DNA from: Pseudomonas panipatensis
GTDB taxonomy: Bacteria; Pseudomonadota; Gammaproteobacteria; Pseudomonadales; Pseudomonadaceae
DNA: 64,000 bases
Direction of reading: 5' to 3'
Assembly: GCF_900099785.1 (NCBI RefSeq)
Contig: NZ_FNDS01000003.1
Location: 124,001 to 188,000, forward strand
A program made the position numbers and the translations under genes. Shown here piece after piece: positions 16,591-27,069 of this stretch (positions are counted from its first letter, which is position 1; each line of letters starts with the position of its first letter). Under the pieces are notes generated by a model, which saw nothing but the letters and a program-made list of their open reading frames with translations, was not told the DNA's origin and did no database searches.

Positions 16591-17196
16591 ATGTTGTCCG
16601 AAATCCGGGATTTCCTCGGTTGCGCCACGCCCGATGCGTGGGTCCAGGCCGCCTTGCAGGACCAGGAAGTTATGCTGATCGACCACAAGAACAATGAGTT
16701 CAAGGCCGCCAGCACGGCGTTGGCGCTGATCGCCAAGTACAGCACCCATGAAGACCTGGTGAATTTCATGTCGCGCCTGGCGCGTGAGGAACTGCGCCAT
16801 CACGAGCAGGTCCTGGCGATCCTGAAAAAGCGCGGCATCGCCTTGCGGCCGATCTCCGCAGGCCGCTATGCCTCCGGCCTGCGCGCGGAGGTGCGCAATC
16901 ATGAGCCGTTCAAGCTGGTGGATACCCTGATCGTCGGCGCCTTTATCGAATGCCGTAGTTGCGAGCGCTTCGCTGCCCTGGTGGATCACCTGGATGCCGA
17001 CCTGGCGAAGTTCTACGGCTCTTTGCTGAAGTCCGAGGCCCGGCATTTTCAGGGCTATCTGGCGCTGGCGCGGCGCTATGGCGATGCTGCCGATATCGCC
17101 CGGCGGGTGGCGGAAATACGTGAGCTAGAGGCCCGGCTGATCGACTCGCCAGACCTCGAATTCCGCTTCCATAGCGGCATTCCGCAGGCCGCGTAA
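16591..17196 (+). CDS. miaE: tRNA 2-methylthio-N6-isopentenyladenosine(37) hydroxylase
   Basis: MiaE is a non-haem diiron monooxygenase that hydroxylates the isopentenyl group of ms2i6A37 in tRNAs reading UNN codons, and needs oxygen. The 201-residue protein is a four-helix ferritin-like bundle; likely iron ligands are in KNNEFKA, REELRHHEQ, ECRSCER and SEARHFQ. I start at ATG 16591, with GGAG seven bases upstream, instead of in-frame ATG 16579, which has no such site. It is divergent from uspL and followed by a bidirectional terminator. Confidence 0.9.
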   Translation: MLSEIRDFLGCATPDAWVQAALQDQEVMLIDHKNNEFKAASTALALIAKYSTHEDLVNFMSRLAREELRHHEQVLAILKKRGIALRPISAGRYASGLRAEVRNHEPFKLVDTLIVGAFIECRSCERFAALVDHLDADLAKFYGSLLKSEARHFQGYLALARRYGDAADIARRVAEIRELEARLIDSPDLEFRFHSGIPQAA

Positions 17197-17206
17197 GGGC
17201 AATAGA

Positions 17207-17234
17207 GACAAGCCCGCCGAACGGCGGGTTTGTC
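17207..17234. terminator. Bidirectional terminator between miaE and the small lipoprotein gene
   Basis: GACAAGCCCGCCG and CGGCGGGTTTGTC form a 13-pair stem with a two-base gap, closing convergent genes. Confidence 0.8.
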
Positions 17235-17245
17235 ATTCAGGGCAC

Positions 17246-17455
17246 TCAGCGCTCCATGATCTGCTTGACCTGGGATTGCGGAATCATCTGATCCTTGCCT
17301 TCCGAGTCCTCGAATTGGTACATGCCGCTGCTCTTGTCCAGGTGCGGCTTGTCGTCGGTGGTGATCAGTTGCCCGTCTACCGTCGCAATGATGTAGTGAC
17401 TGGAGCAGCCGGCAAGGCCCAGCGCGCAGGCGGCGATCAGGATCAAGTGTTTCAT
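17246..17455 (-). CDS. Small YgdI/YgdR-like (DUF903) lipoprotein
   Basis: The 69-residue precursor has a signal peptide ending in LAGC, a lipobox, so the mature protein of about 50 residues is lipid-anchored. The mature part (SSHYIIATVDGQLITTDDKP to a QSQVKQIME end) matches the small SH3-like DUF903 family, whose function is unknown. ATG 17455 follows GGGGA; six upstream codons are not needed. It is monocistronic between miaE and lpxH. Confidence 0.9.
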   Translation of the reverse strand: MKHLILIAACALGLAGCSSHYIIATVDGQLITTDDKPHLDKSSGMYQFEDSEGKDQMIPQSQVKQIMER

Positions 17456-17528
17456 GGCATTCCCCGGATTCATGGCTGGTCTGCTGTTAAAGATATCCGG
17501 GGTTGTCGTACTGGCAACTTGATTCGTA

Positions 17529-18272
17529 TCAGTGCTCGACGGGCGACGGGGTCAGCGGGAAGGGAGTCTGGTGCAAGCCACTGGCATCCGCCTGCAGGAC
17601 CCAGCCCTGGCGATCCCAGTCACCCAGGACGATGCGTTGCGCTGGCTTGCCGTCGATCTGCAGCTCGTGGGTCGCGGGCCGATGGGTGTGGCCGTGGATC
17701 AGCGTGCGCACCTTGTGCTGGCGCATCACACGGAGCACTTCGTCGGGCGTCACGTCGACGATCTCGCTGGCCTTCATGCTCGTCTGTGCGCGACTTTCCT
17801 TGCGCAGCTTGCGTGCCAGGGCGTGGCGCTTGGCCAGTGGCAGGTTGCGCAGGATGAACAGCGAGAGCGGGTTGCGCAGCCAGCGGCGCAGCTTCATGTA
17901 GGCCGTATCCAGGGTGCACAGGCTGTCACCGTGCATCAACAGCACCGTTTCGCCGTTCAGGCGGACCAGGCTCGGGTCGCGCAGCAGGGTGCAGCCCGCC
18001 TCGCGGCAGAAGGCTTTGCCGATCAGGAAGTCGCGATTGCCGTGCATCAGGTAGATGCGTGTGCCGCCGTCGGACAGCTCGCGCAGGGCGCGGGCGATGG
18101 CGTGCTGGAAGTCGTCCATGCCATCGTCGCCGATCCACGCTTCGAAGAAGTCGCCGAGGATATACAGGGCTTCGGCTCGGGCGGCGCGGGTCGTGAGGAA
18201 ATGCAAGAACGCCCGGGTGATGTCCGGGCGTTCCGCTTCGAGATGCAGGTCCGAGATGAACAGGACGCTCAT
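17529..18272 (-). CDS. lpxH: UDP-2,3-diacylglucosamine diphosphatase
   Basis: LpxH removes UMP from UDP-2,3-diacylglucosamine to give lipid X, step four of lipid A synthesis, at the inner membrane face. The 247-residue protein is a calcineurin-like metallophosphoesterase with FISDLHL at residues 5-11, [19 protein letters not shown] and a C-terminal GHTHRP motif, all the metal ligands of the family. The ATG at 18272 lies 4 bases after the ppiB stop region, so ppiB and lpxH form one operon. Confidence 0.96.
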   Translation of the reverse strand: MSVLFISDLHLEAERPDITRAFLHFLTTRAARAEALYILGDFFEAWIGDDGMDDFQHAIARALRELSDGGTRIYLMHGNRDFLIGKAFCREAGCTLLRDPSLVRLNGETVLLMHGDSLCTLDTAYMKLRRWLRNPLSLFILRNLPLAKRHALARKLRKESRAQTSMKASEIVDVTPDEVLRVMRQHKVRTLIHGHTHRPATHELQIDGKPAQRIVLGDWDRQGWVLQADASGLHQTPFPLTPSPVEH

Positions 18273-18276
18273 CGAC

Positions 18277-18774
18277 TCACTCGCCGACGATCTCGGCTTT
18301 CTCGATGATCACGTCTTCGCTGGGGACGTCCTGATGACCGGCGCGCATGGTGGTCGGCACGGCCTTGATCTTGTTGACCACGTCCATGCCGTCGACCACC
18401 TGGCCGAACACGCAGTAGCCCCAGCCTTGAACGGTCGGTGCGCTGTGGTTGAGGAAATCGTTGTCAGCGACGTTGATGAAGAACTGCGCGCTGGCCGAAT
18501 GCGGCTCCATGGTGCGGGCCATGGCAACGGTGCCGATCTTGTTGGCCACGCCGTTGTTGGCTTCGTTCTTGATCGGTGCCCGGGTGCTCTTCTGCTTCAT
18601 GCCCGGTTCGAAGCCGCCGCCCTGGATCATGAAGTTGTTGATCACGCGGTGGAAGACGGTGTTGTCGTAGTGACCGCTCTTCACATACTCCTTGAAGTTG
18701 GCCACGGTTTCCGGGGCCTTGTCTTCGAAGAGTTCCAGGGTGATGACGCCATGGTTGGTGTGCAGCTTGATCAT
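18277..18774 (-). CDS. ppiB: Cyclophilin-type peptidyl-prolyl cis-trans isomerase B
   Basis: PpiB speeds proline isomerisation during protein folding in the cytoplasm. The 165-residue protein is a bare cyclophilin domain with no signal peptide, with the active-site segments [20 protein letters not shown] and SAQFFIN; the conserved arginine is in FHRV. The usual tryptophan of eukaryotic cyclophilins is absent at its place, as is common in bacterial forms. It is divergent from glnS and leads into lpxH. Confidence 0.95.
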   Translation of the reverse strand: MIKLHTNHGVITLELFEDKAPETVANFKEYVKSGHYDNTVFHRVINNFMIQGGGFEPGMKQKSTRAPIKNEANNGVANKIGTVAMARTMEPHSASAQFFINVADNDFLNHSAPTVQGWGYCVFGQVVDGMDVVNKIKAVPTTMRAGHQDVPSEDVIIEKAEIVGE

Positions 18775-18895
18775 GAGGGGAATCCACTGTTTGGGAAAAT
18801 CGAAGGCCTGTCAGGGGGTTGACAGCTTCGGCTATGATAAGCGCTTTGGTTTGGCCGGCCTACCCTGGCCGAGCAACAGCATGATCAAGGACACC

Positions 18896-20578
18896 ATGAG
18901 CAAGCCCACCGCCGATTCGAAAGAAGCCACAGTCGCCGCCAATTTCCTGCGCCCCATCGTCCAGGCCGATCTGGAAAGCGGCAAGCACCAGAAGATCGTC
19001 ACGCGTTTCCCGCCGGAGCCCAACGGCTACCTGCACATCGGGCACGCCAAGTCGATCTGTCTGAACTTCGGCCTGGCCAAGGAATTCGGCGGTGATTGCC
19101 ATCTGCGCTTCGACGACACCAACCCGGCGAAGGAAGACCAGGAATACATCGATGCCATCGAGGCCGATGTCAAATGGCTGGGCTTCGAGTGGGCGGGCGA
19201 GGTGCGCTATGCCTCCAACTATTTCGACCAGTTGCATGACTGGGCCGTCGCGCTGATCGAGGCCGGCAAAGCCTTCGTCTGCGACCTGAGCCCGGAGGAG
19301 ATGCGCGAGTACCGTGGCACGCTGACCGAGCCGGGCAAGAACAGCCCCTTCCGCGAGCGCTCGGTGGAGGAAAACCTCGATCTGTTCGCCCGCATGAAGG
19401 CCGGCGAGTTCCCCGATGGCGCGCGTTCGCTGCGGGCGAAGATCGACATGACCTCGCCGAACATGAACCTGCGCGATCCGATCCTCTACCGTATCCGTCA
19501 TGCCCATCACCACCAGACTGGCGACAAGTGGTGCATCTACCCGAGCTATGACTTCACCCATGGTCAGTCGGACGCCATCGAGGGCGTTACCCACTCCATC
19601 TGCACCCTCGAGTTCGAGGATCACCGTCCGCTGTACGAGTGGTTCCTGGAAAACCTGCCGGTGCCGGCGCAGCCGCGCCAGTACGAGTTCGCCCGGCTCA
19701 ACCTGAACTACACCATCACCAGCAAGCGCAAGCTCAAGCAACTGGTCGACGAAGGCCACGTGAATGGCTGGGACGACCCGCGCATGTCGACCCTGTCCGG
19801 CTATCGCCGTCGCGGTTACACCCCGGCTTCGATCCGCAATTTCTGCGACATGATCGGCGTCAACCGTGCCGGTGGCCTGGTTGATATCGGCATGCTCGAA
19901 TTCGCCATCCGTGACGACCTGGATGCCAATGCGGCGCGTGCCATGTGCGTGCTCAAGCCGCTCAAGGTGGTGATCACCAACTATCCCGAGGGCCAGGTCG
20001 AGAACCTCGAGCTGCCGCGCCATCCCAAGCAGGACATGGGGGTGCGCGTGCTGCCGTTCGGTCGCGAGATCTACATCGACGCCGGCGATTTCGAGGAAAA
20101 CCCGCCGGCCGGCTACAAGCGCCTGATCCCGGGCGGTGAAGTGCGCCTGCGCGGCAGCTATGTGATCCGTGCCGACGAAGCCATCAAGGATGCCGAGGGC
20201 CATATCGTCGAACTGCGTTGCAGCTATGACGAGAATACCCTCGGCAAGAACCCGGAAGGGCGCAAGGTCAAGGGTGTGATCCACTGGGTGCCGGCCGCCG
20301 AGAGCGTCGAATGCGAAGTGCGCCTGTACGACCGCCTGTTCAAGTCGGCGAATCCGGAAAAGGCGGAAGAGGGCGGTAGCTTCCTCGATAACATCAACCC
20401 CGAGTCCCTGGTGGTGCTCAAGGGCTGCCGTGCCGAGCCGTCGCTGGCCAGCGCTTCGGCGGAAGAGCGTTTCCAGTTCGAGCGTGAAGGCTACTTCTGC
20501 GCGGACCTGAAAGATTCCAAGCCGGGTGCGCCGGTATTCAACCGCACCGTCACCCTGCGCGATTCCTGGGGGCAGTAA
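18896..20578 (+). CDS. glnS: Glutaminyl-tRNA synthetase
   Basis: GlnRS charges tRNA-Gln with glutamine in the cytoplasm. The 560-residue class I enzyme has [15 protein letters not shown] near residue 40 (HIGH signature), a catalytic core, and C-terminal beta-barrels for anticodon recognition. The KMSKS equivalent reads TITSKRK, where the enteric enzyme has VMSKRK. The ATG at 18896 follows AAGGA; a further in-frame ATG at 18881 is less well placed. glnS ends one base before cysS begins, so both are co-transcribed, divergent from ppiB-lpxH. Confidence 0.97.
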   Translation: MSKPTADSKEATVAANFLRPIVQADLESGKHQKIVTRFPPEPNGYLHIGHAKSICLNFGLAKEFGGDCHLRFDDTNPAKEDQEYIDAIEADVKWLGFEWAGEVRYASNYFDQLHDWAVALIEAGKAFVCDLSPEEMREYRGTLTEPGKNSPFRERSVEENLDLFARMKAGEFPDGARSLRAKIDMTSPNMNLRDPILYRIRHAHHHQTGDKWCIYPSYDFTHGQSDAIEGVTHSICTLEFEDHRPLYEWFLENLPVPAQPRQYEFARLNLNYTITSKRKLKQLVDEGHVNGWDDPRMSTLSGYRRRGYTPASIRNFCDMIGVNRAGGLVDIGMLEFAIRDDLDANAARAMCVLKPLKVVITNYPEGQVENLELPRHPKQDMGVRVLPFGREIYIDAGDFEENPPAGYKRLIPGGEVRLRGSYVIRADEAIKDAEGHIVELRCSYDENTLGKNPEGRKVKGVIHWVPAAESVECEVRLYDRLFKSANPEKAEEGGSFLDNINPESLVVLKGCRAEPSLASASAEERFQFEREGYFCADLKDSKPGAPVFNRTVTLRDSWGQ

Positions 20579-21964
20579 ATGGCGCTGAGCATCTACAACA
20601 CCCTGAGCAAGACCAAGGAGCCTTTCCGGCCGCTGGTCGGCAATCAGGTGCGCATGTACGTCTGCGGCATGACCGTGTACGACTTCTGCCACATCGGCCA
20701 TGCGCGGGTGATGGTGGCCTTTGACGTTATCGCCCGCTGGTTGCGCCAGCGCGGCTACGACCTGACCTACGTGCGCAACATCACCGATATCGACGACAAG
20801 ATCATTCGTCGCGCCCAGGAGAATGGCGAGTCCTTCGACGCGCTGACCGAGCGCATGATCGCCGCCATGCACGAGGACGAGGGCCGCCTGTCGGTGCTGC
20901 GTCCGGACATCGAGCCGCGCGCCACCGGGCACATCGCCGGCATGCACGCGATGATCCAGACCCTGATCGACAAGGGCTTCGCCTACGCTCCGGGCAACGG
21001 CGACGTCTATTACCGGGTCGGCAAGTTCGTCGGTTACGGCAAGCTGTCGCGGAAGAAGATCGAAGATCTGCGCATCGGTGCGCGCATCGAAGTCGATGAG
21101 TCCAAGGAAGATCCGCTGGACTTCGTGCTCTGGAAGGGCGCCAAGCCGGGCGAGCCGAGCTGGGATTCGCCGTGGGGCGCCGGGCGCCCGGGCTGGCACA
21201 TCGAATGCTCGGTGATGTCCACCTGCTGCCTGGGCGAAACCTTCGATATCCATGGTGGCGGCCCGGATCTGGTGTTCCCGCACCACGAGAACGAGATCGC
21301 CCAGAGCGAGGCGGCTACCGGCAAGCCCTACGCGGCGACCTGGATGCATGCCGGCGCGGTGCGGGTGGATGGCGAGAAGATGTCCAAGTCCCTGGGCAAC
21401 TTCTTCACCATTCGCGAAGTGCTGGAGAAGTACCACCCGGAAGTAGTGCGCTTCCTGCTGGTCTCCAGCCATTACCGCAGCCCGATCAACTATTCGGAGG
21501 ACAACCTCAAGGAAGCCAAGGGCGCGCTGGAGCGTTTCTATACCGCCCTGCGTGGTCTTCCGTCGGTTGCTGCCGCGGGTGGCGAGGCCTTTGCCGAGCG
21601 TTTCGCTGCAGCGATGGATGACGACTTCGGTACGCCGGAAGCGGTCGCGGTGCTGTTCGAGATGGTGCGAGAGATCAATCGTCTGCGTGACAGCGACCTG
21701 CAGGCTGCCGCCGGTCTGGCTGCGCGCCTGCGCGAGCTGGCATCGGTGCTGGGAGTGTTGCAGTTGGCCGCGGATGATTTTCTGCAGGCTGGCGCCGAAG
21801 GCAAGGTCGATGCGGCCAGGGTCGAGGCGTTGATCCAGGCTCGCCTGGATGCGCGCGCGGCGAAGAACTGGGCGGAGTCCGATCGTATTCGCGATGAGCT
21901 GACCGCCATGGGCGTGGTTCTCGAAGACGGCAAGGGCGGCACCACCTGGCGTCTTGCCGAGTGA
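20579..21964 (+). CDS. cysS: Cysteinyl-tRNA synthetase
   Basis: CysRS charges tRNA-Cys. The 461-residue class I enzyme has [15 protein letters not shown] (zinc cysteine plus HIGH), the zinc-binding region around WHIECS and [14 protein letters not shown], and KMSKS in [11 protein letters not shown]. The C-terminal helical anticodon-binding domain is complete. It starts directly after the glnS stop (TAAATG) with no room for a full separate ribosome binding site beyond the glnS end, implying translational coupling. Confidence 0.97.
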   Translation: MALSIYNTLSKTKEPFRPLVGNQVRMYVCGMTVYDFCHIGHARVMVAFDVIARWLRQRGYDLTYVRNITDIDDKIIRRAQENGESFDALTERMIAAMHEDEGRLSVLRPDIEPRATGHIAGMHAMIQTLIDKGFAYAPGNGDVYYRVGKFVGYGKLSRKKIEDLRIGARIEVDESKEDPLDFVLWKGAKPGEPSWDSPWGAGRPGWHIECSVMSTCCLGETFDIHGGGPDLVFPHHENEIAQSEAATGKPYAATWMHAGAVRVDGEKMSKSLGNFFTIREVLEKYHPEVVRFLLVSSHYRSPINYSEDNLKEAKGALERFYTALRGLPSVAAAGGEAFAERFAAAMDDDFGTPEAVAVLFEMVREINRLRDSDLQAAAGLAARLRELASVLGVLQLAADDFLQAGAEGKVDAARVEALIQARLDARAAKNWAESDRIRDELTAMGVVLEDGKGGTTWRLAE

Positions 21965-21975
21965 TACCGCTTGCA

Positions 21976-22007
21976 TGAAAAAAGGCCGCTGATGCGGCCT
22001 TTTTTCA
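21976..22007. terminator. Bidirectional terminator between cysS and folD
   Basis: AAAAAAGGCCGC, TGAT loop, GCGGCCTTTTTT; T-runs on both strands close convergent cysS and folD. Confidence 0.93.
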
Positions 22008-22019
22008 TTGCTGGCGGAC

Positions 22020-22874
22020 TTACTTGTGCAGTTCTTCCGCAGCGTGCAGGGTGTTTTCCAGCAGGCAGGCGCGGGTCATGGGGCCGACACCGCCCGGAAC
22101 CGGGGTAATCCAGCTGGCACGTTCTGCGGCGACCTCGAACTCGACATCCCCGACCAGCTTGCCGTCTGCCTGGCGATTGATGCCGACATCGATGACGATG
22201 GCGCCTTCCTTGATCCATTCGCCCTTGACCAAGCCGGGTTTGCCGGCGGCCACTACCACCAGGTCGGCGCGGCGCACGTGGTCAGCCAGGTCGCGGGTGA
22301 AGCGGTGGGTCACGGTCACGGTGCAGCCGCCGAGCAGCAATTCCAGGGCCATGGGGCGGCCGACGATATTGGAAGCGCCGACCACCACCGCGTCCATGCC
22401 GTACAGATCGGCGCCGGTGCTTTGCAGCAGGGTCATGATGCCTTTCGGGGTGCAGGGGCGCAGCAGCGGGATGCGTTGTGCCAGGCGGCCGATGTTGTAG
22501 GGGTGGAAACCGTCGACGTCCTTGTCCGGGTGGATGCGCTCAAGCAGCAGCGAAGCATCCATGTGCGCCGGCAGCGGCAGTTGCACCAGAATGCCGTCTA
22601 TCGCCGGATCGGCATTCAGGCGGTCGATCAGCGCCAGCAACTCATCTTGCGGGGTGCTTTCAGGAAGGTCGAAGGCTTGGGAGAGGAAGCCGACTTCCTC
22701 GCAATCCTTGCGCTTGTGCGCGACATAGACTTGGGAAGCGGGATCGCTACCGACCAGGATCACCGCCAGGCCGGGAATGCGCAGGCCTTGCTGGCGGCGC
22801 TCGGCGACGCGTTGGGCTATCTGCTGGCGGAGGCTGGCGGCGATCGCTTTGCCGTCGATCAGTTGTGCGGTCAT
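22020..22874 (-). CDS. folD: Methylenetetrahydrofolate dehydrogenase / cyclohydrolase
   Basis: FolD converts 5,10-methylene-THF to 10-formyl-THF in one-carbon metabolism. The 284-residue protein has the family motifs [19 protein letters not shown], with the catalytic lysine and tyrosine, QLPLPAHM, and [11 protein letters not shown] followed by a Rossmann fold ([18 protein letters not shown]). Start ATG 22874 gives the usual N-terminus ([15 protein letters not shown]), but the 20 bases before it are pyrimidine-rich with no Shine-Dalgarno sequence. A longer in-frame start at 22937 has none either. Confidence 0.95.
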   Translation of the reverse strand: MTAQLIDGKAIAASLRQQIAQRVAERRQQGLRIPGLAVILVGSDPASQVYVAHKRKDCEEVGFLSQAFDLPESTPQDELLALIDRLNADPAIDGILVQLPLPAHMDASLLLERIHPDKDVDGFHPYNIGRLAQRIPLLRPCTPKGIMTLLQSTGADLYGMDAVVVGASNIVGRPMALELLLGGCTVTVTHRFTRDLADHVRRADLVVVAAGKPGLVKGEWIKEGAIVIDVGINRQADGKLVGDVEFEVAAERASWITPVPGGVGPMTRACLLENTLHAAEELHK

Positions 22875-23007
22875 GTCGGAGGAGTAACCATCGAGTCGGG
22901 GGAAAAGAGGACGCGCATTTTCGCATGTCGACCTCATAAGGCAAAGGCGGCGAACCCCCGATTTGCCGTAACTCCTTTATCTCTTTGAAATTTTTTTAAA
23001 AAAACCG

Positions 23008-23036
23008 TTGACGAGGTTTTGCCTCATCGATAACAT
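23008..23036 (+). promoter_or_regulatory. Sigma-70 promoter of the tRNA cluster
   Basis: TTGACG, a 17-base spacer and TAACAT, followed by a GC-rich discriminator (GCGCCCCGC), a pattern of growth-rate and ppGpp-controlled stable RNA promoters. An AT tract (22986-23005) just upstream resembles an UP element. It lies about 100 bases before the first tRNA. Confidence 0.75.
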
Positions 23037-23138
23037 GCGCCCCGCTTGTCGAGCACAGCCTGATGCAAGATAAGAAGGCAATGCGAACCGGTTCAGTGGT
23101 TTCCGCTGTTCTGCTTAGCAAGGGTTGCAGCCACTAAA

Positions 23139-23215
23139 GCGCCCGTAGCTCAGCTGGATAGAGCATCCGCCTTCTAAGCGGATGGTCGCAGGTTCGAGTC
23201 CTGCCGGGCGCGCCA
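23139..23215 (+). tRNA. tRNA-Arg (anticodon TCT)
   Basis: A 77-base cloverleaf with GCGCCCG/CGGGCGC acceptor, anticodon loop CTTCTAA, T-loop GGTTCGAGTCC and encoded CCA. First of three clustered tRNA genes. Confidence 0.97.
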
Positions 23216-23245
23216 TGATGGCGTTCGGCAACAAGCATGTAATAT

Positions 23246-23322
23246 GGTGGGCGTAGCTCAGTTGGTAGAGCACAGGATTGTGGCTCCTGGTGTCGTGGGT
23301 TCGATTCCCATCGTCCACCCCA
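23246..23322 (+). tRNA. tRNA-His (anticodon GTG)
   Basis: Acceptor GTGGGCG pairs with CGTCCAC, anticodon loop TTGTGGC, CCA encoded. The start includes G at -1 (23246) facing discriminator C at 23319, the identity mark of tRNA-His. Confidence 0.97.
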
Positions 23323-23331
23323 TATTCCGAA

Positions 23332-23362
23332 GCGCCAGGCCAAGTGCCTGGCGTTTTCGTTT
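23332..23362 (+). terminator. Terminator-like hairpin between tRNA-His and tRNA-Leu
   Basis: CGCCAGGC, CAAGT loop, GCCTGGCG followed by TTTTCGTTT. It could lower expression of tRNA-Leu or help processing of the precursor. Confidence 0.7.
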
Positions 23363-23374
23363 CTGCGGTTCCCT

Positions 23375-23459
23375 GCGGACGTGGTGAAATTGGTAGACAC
23401 GCTGGATTTAGGTTCCAGTGGCGCAAGCTGTGAGAGTTCGAGTCTCTCCGTCCGCACCA
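23375..23459 (+). tRNA. tRNA-Leu (anticodon TAG)
   Basis: An 85-base class II tRNA with acceptor GCGGACG/CGTCCGC, anticodon loop TTTAGGT, a long variable arm and encoded CCA. It reads CUA/CUG codons. Last of the cluster, 137 bases before tig. Confidence 0.97.
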
Positions 23460-23596
23460 TCTTTCCAAAGCTCTCGCATCCGTGATTTTTCGCTGCTCCC
23501 GCCTGGGTGACTTCTGCATTTCTAGCTACTAGAATGCTTGCCCTTGATTCTGGGAGCCGGAAGGACCGGCTTACGTCTGTGCCACGAGGAATATCC

Positions 23597-24907
23597 ATGC
23601 AAGTTTCCGTTGAAAGCACCTCCGCTCTTGAGCGCCGCATGACCGTTGGCGTGCCGGCCGAGCGTATCGAGACCGAAGTCAACAAGCGTCTGCAGCAGAC
23701 TGCCCGTCGCGCCAAGGTTCCCGGCTTCCGTCCTGGCAAGGTGCCGATGAGCGTCATCCGTCAGCGCTATGAAGCCGCCGCTCGTCAGGAAGCTCTGGGC
23801 GACCTGATCCAGGAAACCTTCTACGAAGCCGTGGTCGAGCAGAAGCTGAACCCGGCTGGCGCCCCGTCCGTCGAGCCTAAAGTGTTCGAAAAGGAGAAGG
23901 GCCTGGAATACGTGGCCACCTTCGAGGTCTTCCCGGAGTTCCAGGTCGCCGGCTTCGACGGCATCGCCATCGAGCGCCTGCAAGCGGACGTGGCTGACGC
24001 AGACGTCGACAACATGCTGGAAATCCTGCGCAAGCAGAACACCCGTTTCGAGGCTGTCGAGCGCGCTGCGCAGAAAGATGACCAGGTGAACATCGACTTC
24101 GTCGGCAAGATCGATGGTGAAGCCTTCGCTGGTGGTTCGGCGAAAGGTACCCTGCTGGTGCTGGGTTCCGGTCGTATGATCCCGGGCTTCGAAGACGGTC
24201 TGGTTGGCGCCAAGGCGGGTGAAGAGCGCGTGCTCAACCTGGCCTTCCCAGAGGATTACCAGAACCTTGATCTGGCTGGTAAGACCGCTGAGTTCACCGT
24301 CACCGTCAACAGCGTCAGCGAGCCGAAGCTGCCGGAGCTGAACGAAGCCTTCTTCGCTCTGTTCGGCATCAAGGAAAGCACCCTGGAAGGTTTCCGCACC
24401 GAAGTTCGCAAGAACATGGAGCGCGAGCTGCGCCAGGCGATCAAGTCCAAGGTGAAGAATCAGGTGATGGAAGGCCTGGTTTCCGCCAATCCGATCGAAG
24501 TGCCGAAGGCCCTGATCAGCAACGAAGTGAACCGTCTGCGTGTGCAGGCCGTTCAGCAATTCGGTGGCAACATCAAGCCTGAGCAACTGCCGGTCGAACT
24601 GTTCGAAGAACAGGCCAAGCGTCGTGTTGTCCTGGGTCTGATCGTCGCCGAGCTGGTCAAGCAGCATGAGCTGAAGGCTGATGAAGCGCGCGTTCGCGAG
24701 ATGATCGAAGAAATGGCTTCGGCGTATCAGGAACCCGAGCAAGTGGTTGCCTGGTATTACAAAAACGACCAGCAACTCAACGAAGTTCGCTCGGTTGTAC
24801 TGGAAGAACAAGTCGTGGATACTGTCCTGCAGAAGGCCAATGTGACCGATAAGCAGGTATCTTACGAAGACGCGGTCAAGCCTGCTGAAGCTCCGAACGC
24901 GGCCTGA
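23597..24907 (+). CDS. tig: Trigger factor
   Basis: Trigger factor is the ribosome-bound chaperone that meets nascent chains. The 436-residue protein has the N-terminal ribosome-docking domain with the signature GFRPGKVP, a central FKBP-type isomerase domain ([18 protein letters not shown] to the FPEDY region), and a C-terminal helical substrate cradle. ATG 23597 follows ACGAGGA at a normal distance. It leads the conserved tig-clpP-clpX-lon order, separated from clpP by a perfect hairpin. Confidence 0.97.
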   Translation: MQVSVESTSALERRMTVGVPAERIETEVNKRLQQTARRAKVPGFRPGKVPMSVIRQRYEAAARQEALGDLIQETFYEAVVEQKLNPAGAPSVEPKVFEKEKGLEYVATFEVFPEFQVAGFDGIAIERLQADVADADVDNMLEILRKQNTRFEAVERAAQKDDQVNIDFVGKIDGEAFAGGSAKGTLLVLGSGRMIPGFEDGLVGAKAGEERVLNLAFPEDYQNLDLAGKTAEFTVTVNSVSEPKLPELNEAFFALFGIKESTLEGFRTEVRKNMERELRQAIKSKVKNQVMEGLVSANPIEVPKALISNEVNRLRVQAVQQFGGNIKPEQLPVELFEEQAKRRVVLGLIVAELVKQHELKADEARVREMIEEMASAYQEPEQVVAWYYKNDQQLNEVRSVVLEEQVVDTVLQKANVTDKQVSYEDAVKPAEAPNAA

Positions 24908-24928
24908 TTCTTCTCTTCGTTCGATCGA

Positions 24929-24956
24929 CATAAGCCAGCCTTCGGGCTGGCTTATG
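24929..24956 (+). terminator. Strong hairpin between tig and clpP
   Basis: CATAAGCCAGCC, TTCG tetraloop, GGCTGGCTTATG: twelve perfect pairs. Only GCGTCTTT follows, so the T-run is weak and read-through into clpP is possible. Confidence 0.65.
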
Positions 24957-24999
24957 CGTCTTTGAGATATGACTATTCATAAGGGAGTGATCGTCGGAC

Positions 25000-25638
25000 A
25001 TGCCCAATACCTTCATGCCGCAAGTTCCGAATATCCAGGCCGCCGGTGGTCTGGTGCCGATGGTGGTGGAGCAATCCGCCCGCGGTGAGCGTTCCTACGA
25101 TATCTATTCGCGCTTGCTGAAAGAGCGAATCATCTTCCTGGTTGGCCAGGTCGAGGACTACATGGCCAACCTGGTGGTTGCCCAGCTGCTGTTCCTCGAG
25201 GCCGAGAACCCCGACAAGGACATCCATCTGTACATCAACTCGCCGGGCGGCTCCGTGACTGCGGGCATGTCGATCTACGACACCATGCAGTTCATCAAGC
25301 CGGATGTGTCGACCATCTGCGTCGGCCAGGCTTGTAGCATGGGGGCGTTGCTGCTGGCTGGTGGCGCTGCTGGTAAGCGTTACTGCCTGCCGCACTCGCG
25401 CATGATGATCCACCAGCCGTTGGGCGGCTTCCAGGGCCAGGCCTCGGACATCGAGATCCATGCCAAGGAAATCCTCTTCATCAAGGAGCGCCTGAACCAG
25501 GTGCTGGCGCACCATACCGGCCAGCCACTCGACGTAATCGCCCGCGACACCGACCGTGACCGCTTCATGAGCGGGCAGGAAGCGGTGCAGTATGGTCTGA
25601 TCGATCAGGTTTTCACTCAGCGCCCCTCGGCTAGCTAA
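25000..25638 (+). CDS. clpP: ATP-dependent Clp protease proteolytic subunit
   Basis: ClpP forms a 14-subunit barrel that degrades proteins fed in by ClpX or ClpA. The 212-residue protein has the catalytic triad: Ser113 in GQACSMGA, His138 in MMIHQP and Asp187 in DTDRDRF, plus the SPGGSV loop. The start at 25000 is 12 bases after AAGGGAG, rather far; ATG 25015 is an alternative that would shorten the propeptide. It is followed 107 bases later by clpX. The N-terminal peptide is removed by self-cleavage in the family. Confidence 0.97.
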   Translation: MPNTFMPQVPNIQAAGGLVPMVVEQSARGERSYDIYSRLLKERIIFLVGQVEDYMANLVVAQLLFLEAENPDKDIHLYINSPGGSVTAGMSIYDTMQFIKPDVSTICVGQACSMGALLLAGGAAGKRYCLPHSRMMIHQPLGGFQGQASDIEIHAKEILFIKERLNQVLAHHTGQPLDVIARDTDRDRFMSGQEAVQYGLIDQVFTQRPSAS

Positions 25639-25745
25639 GCCTCTTCACGATACGGCGGCTGGGCAACCAGCCGCTTCGCGGGCTTGAAAATGCCTGCATT
25701 TGCCTTCATCTTGTGTTTCAAGCCTATCCCGATTGGAACGATCGA

Positions 25746-27026
25746 ATGACTGATACCCGCAACGGCGAGGACAACGGCAAGCTGCTGTATTGCTCCTTCT
25801 GCGGCAAGAGCCAGCACGAAGTGCGCAAGTTGATTGCCGGCCCCTCGGTCTTTATCTGCGACGAGTGCGTCGACCTGTGCAATGACATCATCCGCGAGGA
25901 GGTTCAGGAGGCACAGGCTGAAAGCAGTGCGCACAAGCTTCCGGCGCCGAAAGAGATCCGCACCATCCTCGATCAGTACGTGATCGGTCAGGAACGCGCG
26001 AAGAAAACTCTGGCAGTGGCTGTTTACAACCACTACAAACGCCTCAATCAGCGTGACCGGAAAGATGACGTCGAGCTTGGCAAGAGCAACATCCTGCTGA
26101 TCGGGCCCACCGGCTCCGGCAAGACGCTGCTCGCCGAAACGCTTGCTCGCCTACTCAATGTGCCTTTCACCATTGCCGATGCCACGACCTTGACCGAGGC
26201 CGGCTATGTGGGTGAGGACGTCGAGAACATCATCCAGAAGCTGCTGCAGAAGTGCGACTACGATGTCGAGAAGGCCCAGATGGGCATCGTCTACATCGAC
26301 GAGATCGACAAGATTTCCCGCAAGTCGGACAACCCGTCCATTACCCGTGATGTCTCTGGTGAAGGCGTGCAGCAGGCCCTGCTGAAACTGATCGAGGGTA
26401 CTGTCGCGTCGGTGCCTCCGCAGGGTGGTCGCAAGCATCCGCAGCAAGAGTTCCTGCAGGTCGACACCCGCAATATTCTGTTTATCTGCGGGGGCGCGTT
26501 CGCTGGTCTGGAAAAGGTCATCCAGAACCGCTCCACCAAGGGCGGCATCGGCTTCAGTGCCGAAGTGCGCAGCCAGGAGATGGGCAAGAAGGTTGGCGAT
26601 GCCTTGCGCGAGGTTGAGCCGGAAGATCTGGTCAAATTTGGCCTGATTCCGGAGTTCGTCGGTCGTCTGCCGATCATCGCGACTCTCGACGAGCTCGATG
26701 AGGCGGCGTTGATGCAGATTCTTACCGAGCCCAAGAACGCTCTCACCAAGCAATACGCCAAGCTCTTTGAGATGGAAGGCGTGGACCTTGAGTTCCGTCC
26801 TGACGCGCTCAAGGCCGTCGCTCGCCGGGCTCTGGAGCGCAAGACCGGTGCCCGTGGCCTGCGTTCGATCCTCGAGGGCATCCTGCTCGACACCATGTAC
26901 GAGATTCCTTCGCAGACTGACGTCAGCAAGGTGGTCATCGACGAGAGTGTCATCGACGGGACTTCCCAGCCGCTGCTGATCTACGAGAACAGCGAGCAGC
27001 CTGCCAAGGCTGCGCCTGAGGCATAA
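25746..27026 (+). CDS. clpX: ATP-dependent Clp protease ATP-binding subunit ClpX
   Basis: ClpX unfolds tagged substrates and passes them to ClpP. The 426-residue AAA+ protein has an N-terminal zinc domain (Cys16, Cys19, Cys38, Cys41), Walker A GPTGSGKT, Walker B VYIDEIDK, the ClpP-docking IGF-type loop region (GGIGFSAEV), and sensor motifs. The start at 25746 gives the usual [13 protein letters not shown] N-terminus; the upstream sequence TTGGA is a weak ribosome site. It ends at a strong terminator. Confidence 0.97.
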   Translation: MTDTRNGEDNGKLLYCSFCGKSQHEVRKLIAGPSVFICDECVDLCNDIIREEVQEAQAESSAHKLPAPKEIRTILDQYVIGQERAKKTLAVAVYNHYKRLNQRDRKDDVELGKSNILLIGPTGSGKTLLAETLARLLNVPFTIADATTLTEAGYVGEDVENIIQKLLQKCDYDVEKAQMGIVYIDEIDKISRKSDNPSITRDVSGEGVQQALLKLIEGTVASVPPQGGRKHPQQEFLQVDTRNILFICGGAFAGLEKVIQNRSTKGGIGFSAEVRSQEMGKKVGDALREVEPEDLVKFGLIPEFVGRLPIIATLDELDEAALMQILTEPKNALTKQYAKLFEMEGVDLEFRPDALKAVARRALERKTGARGLRSILEGILLDTMYEIPSQTDVSKVVIDESVIDGTSQPLLIYENSEQPAKAAPEA

Positions 27027-27056
27027 AAAAAGGGGCCGTCAGGCCCCTTTTTCTTT
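27025..27056 (+). terminator. Terminator of clpX
   Basis: AGGGGCC, GTCA, GGCCCCT with flanking A-run and TTTTTCTTT; it overlaps the end of the clpX stop codon. Confidence 0.92.
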
Positions 27057-27069
27057 CCTATCTACCGCG

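Noticed and set aside
18860-21976. Minus-strand frame of 1038 codons opposite glnS-cysS
   Set aside because: Covers two certain synthetase genes on the other strand; composition is typical of an antisense frame.
23115-23757. Minus-strand frames across the tRNA genes
   Set aside because: Encode the well-known false peptides seen antisense to tRNAs (such as RPAGLEPATIRLEGGC).
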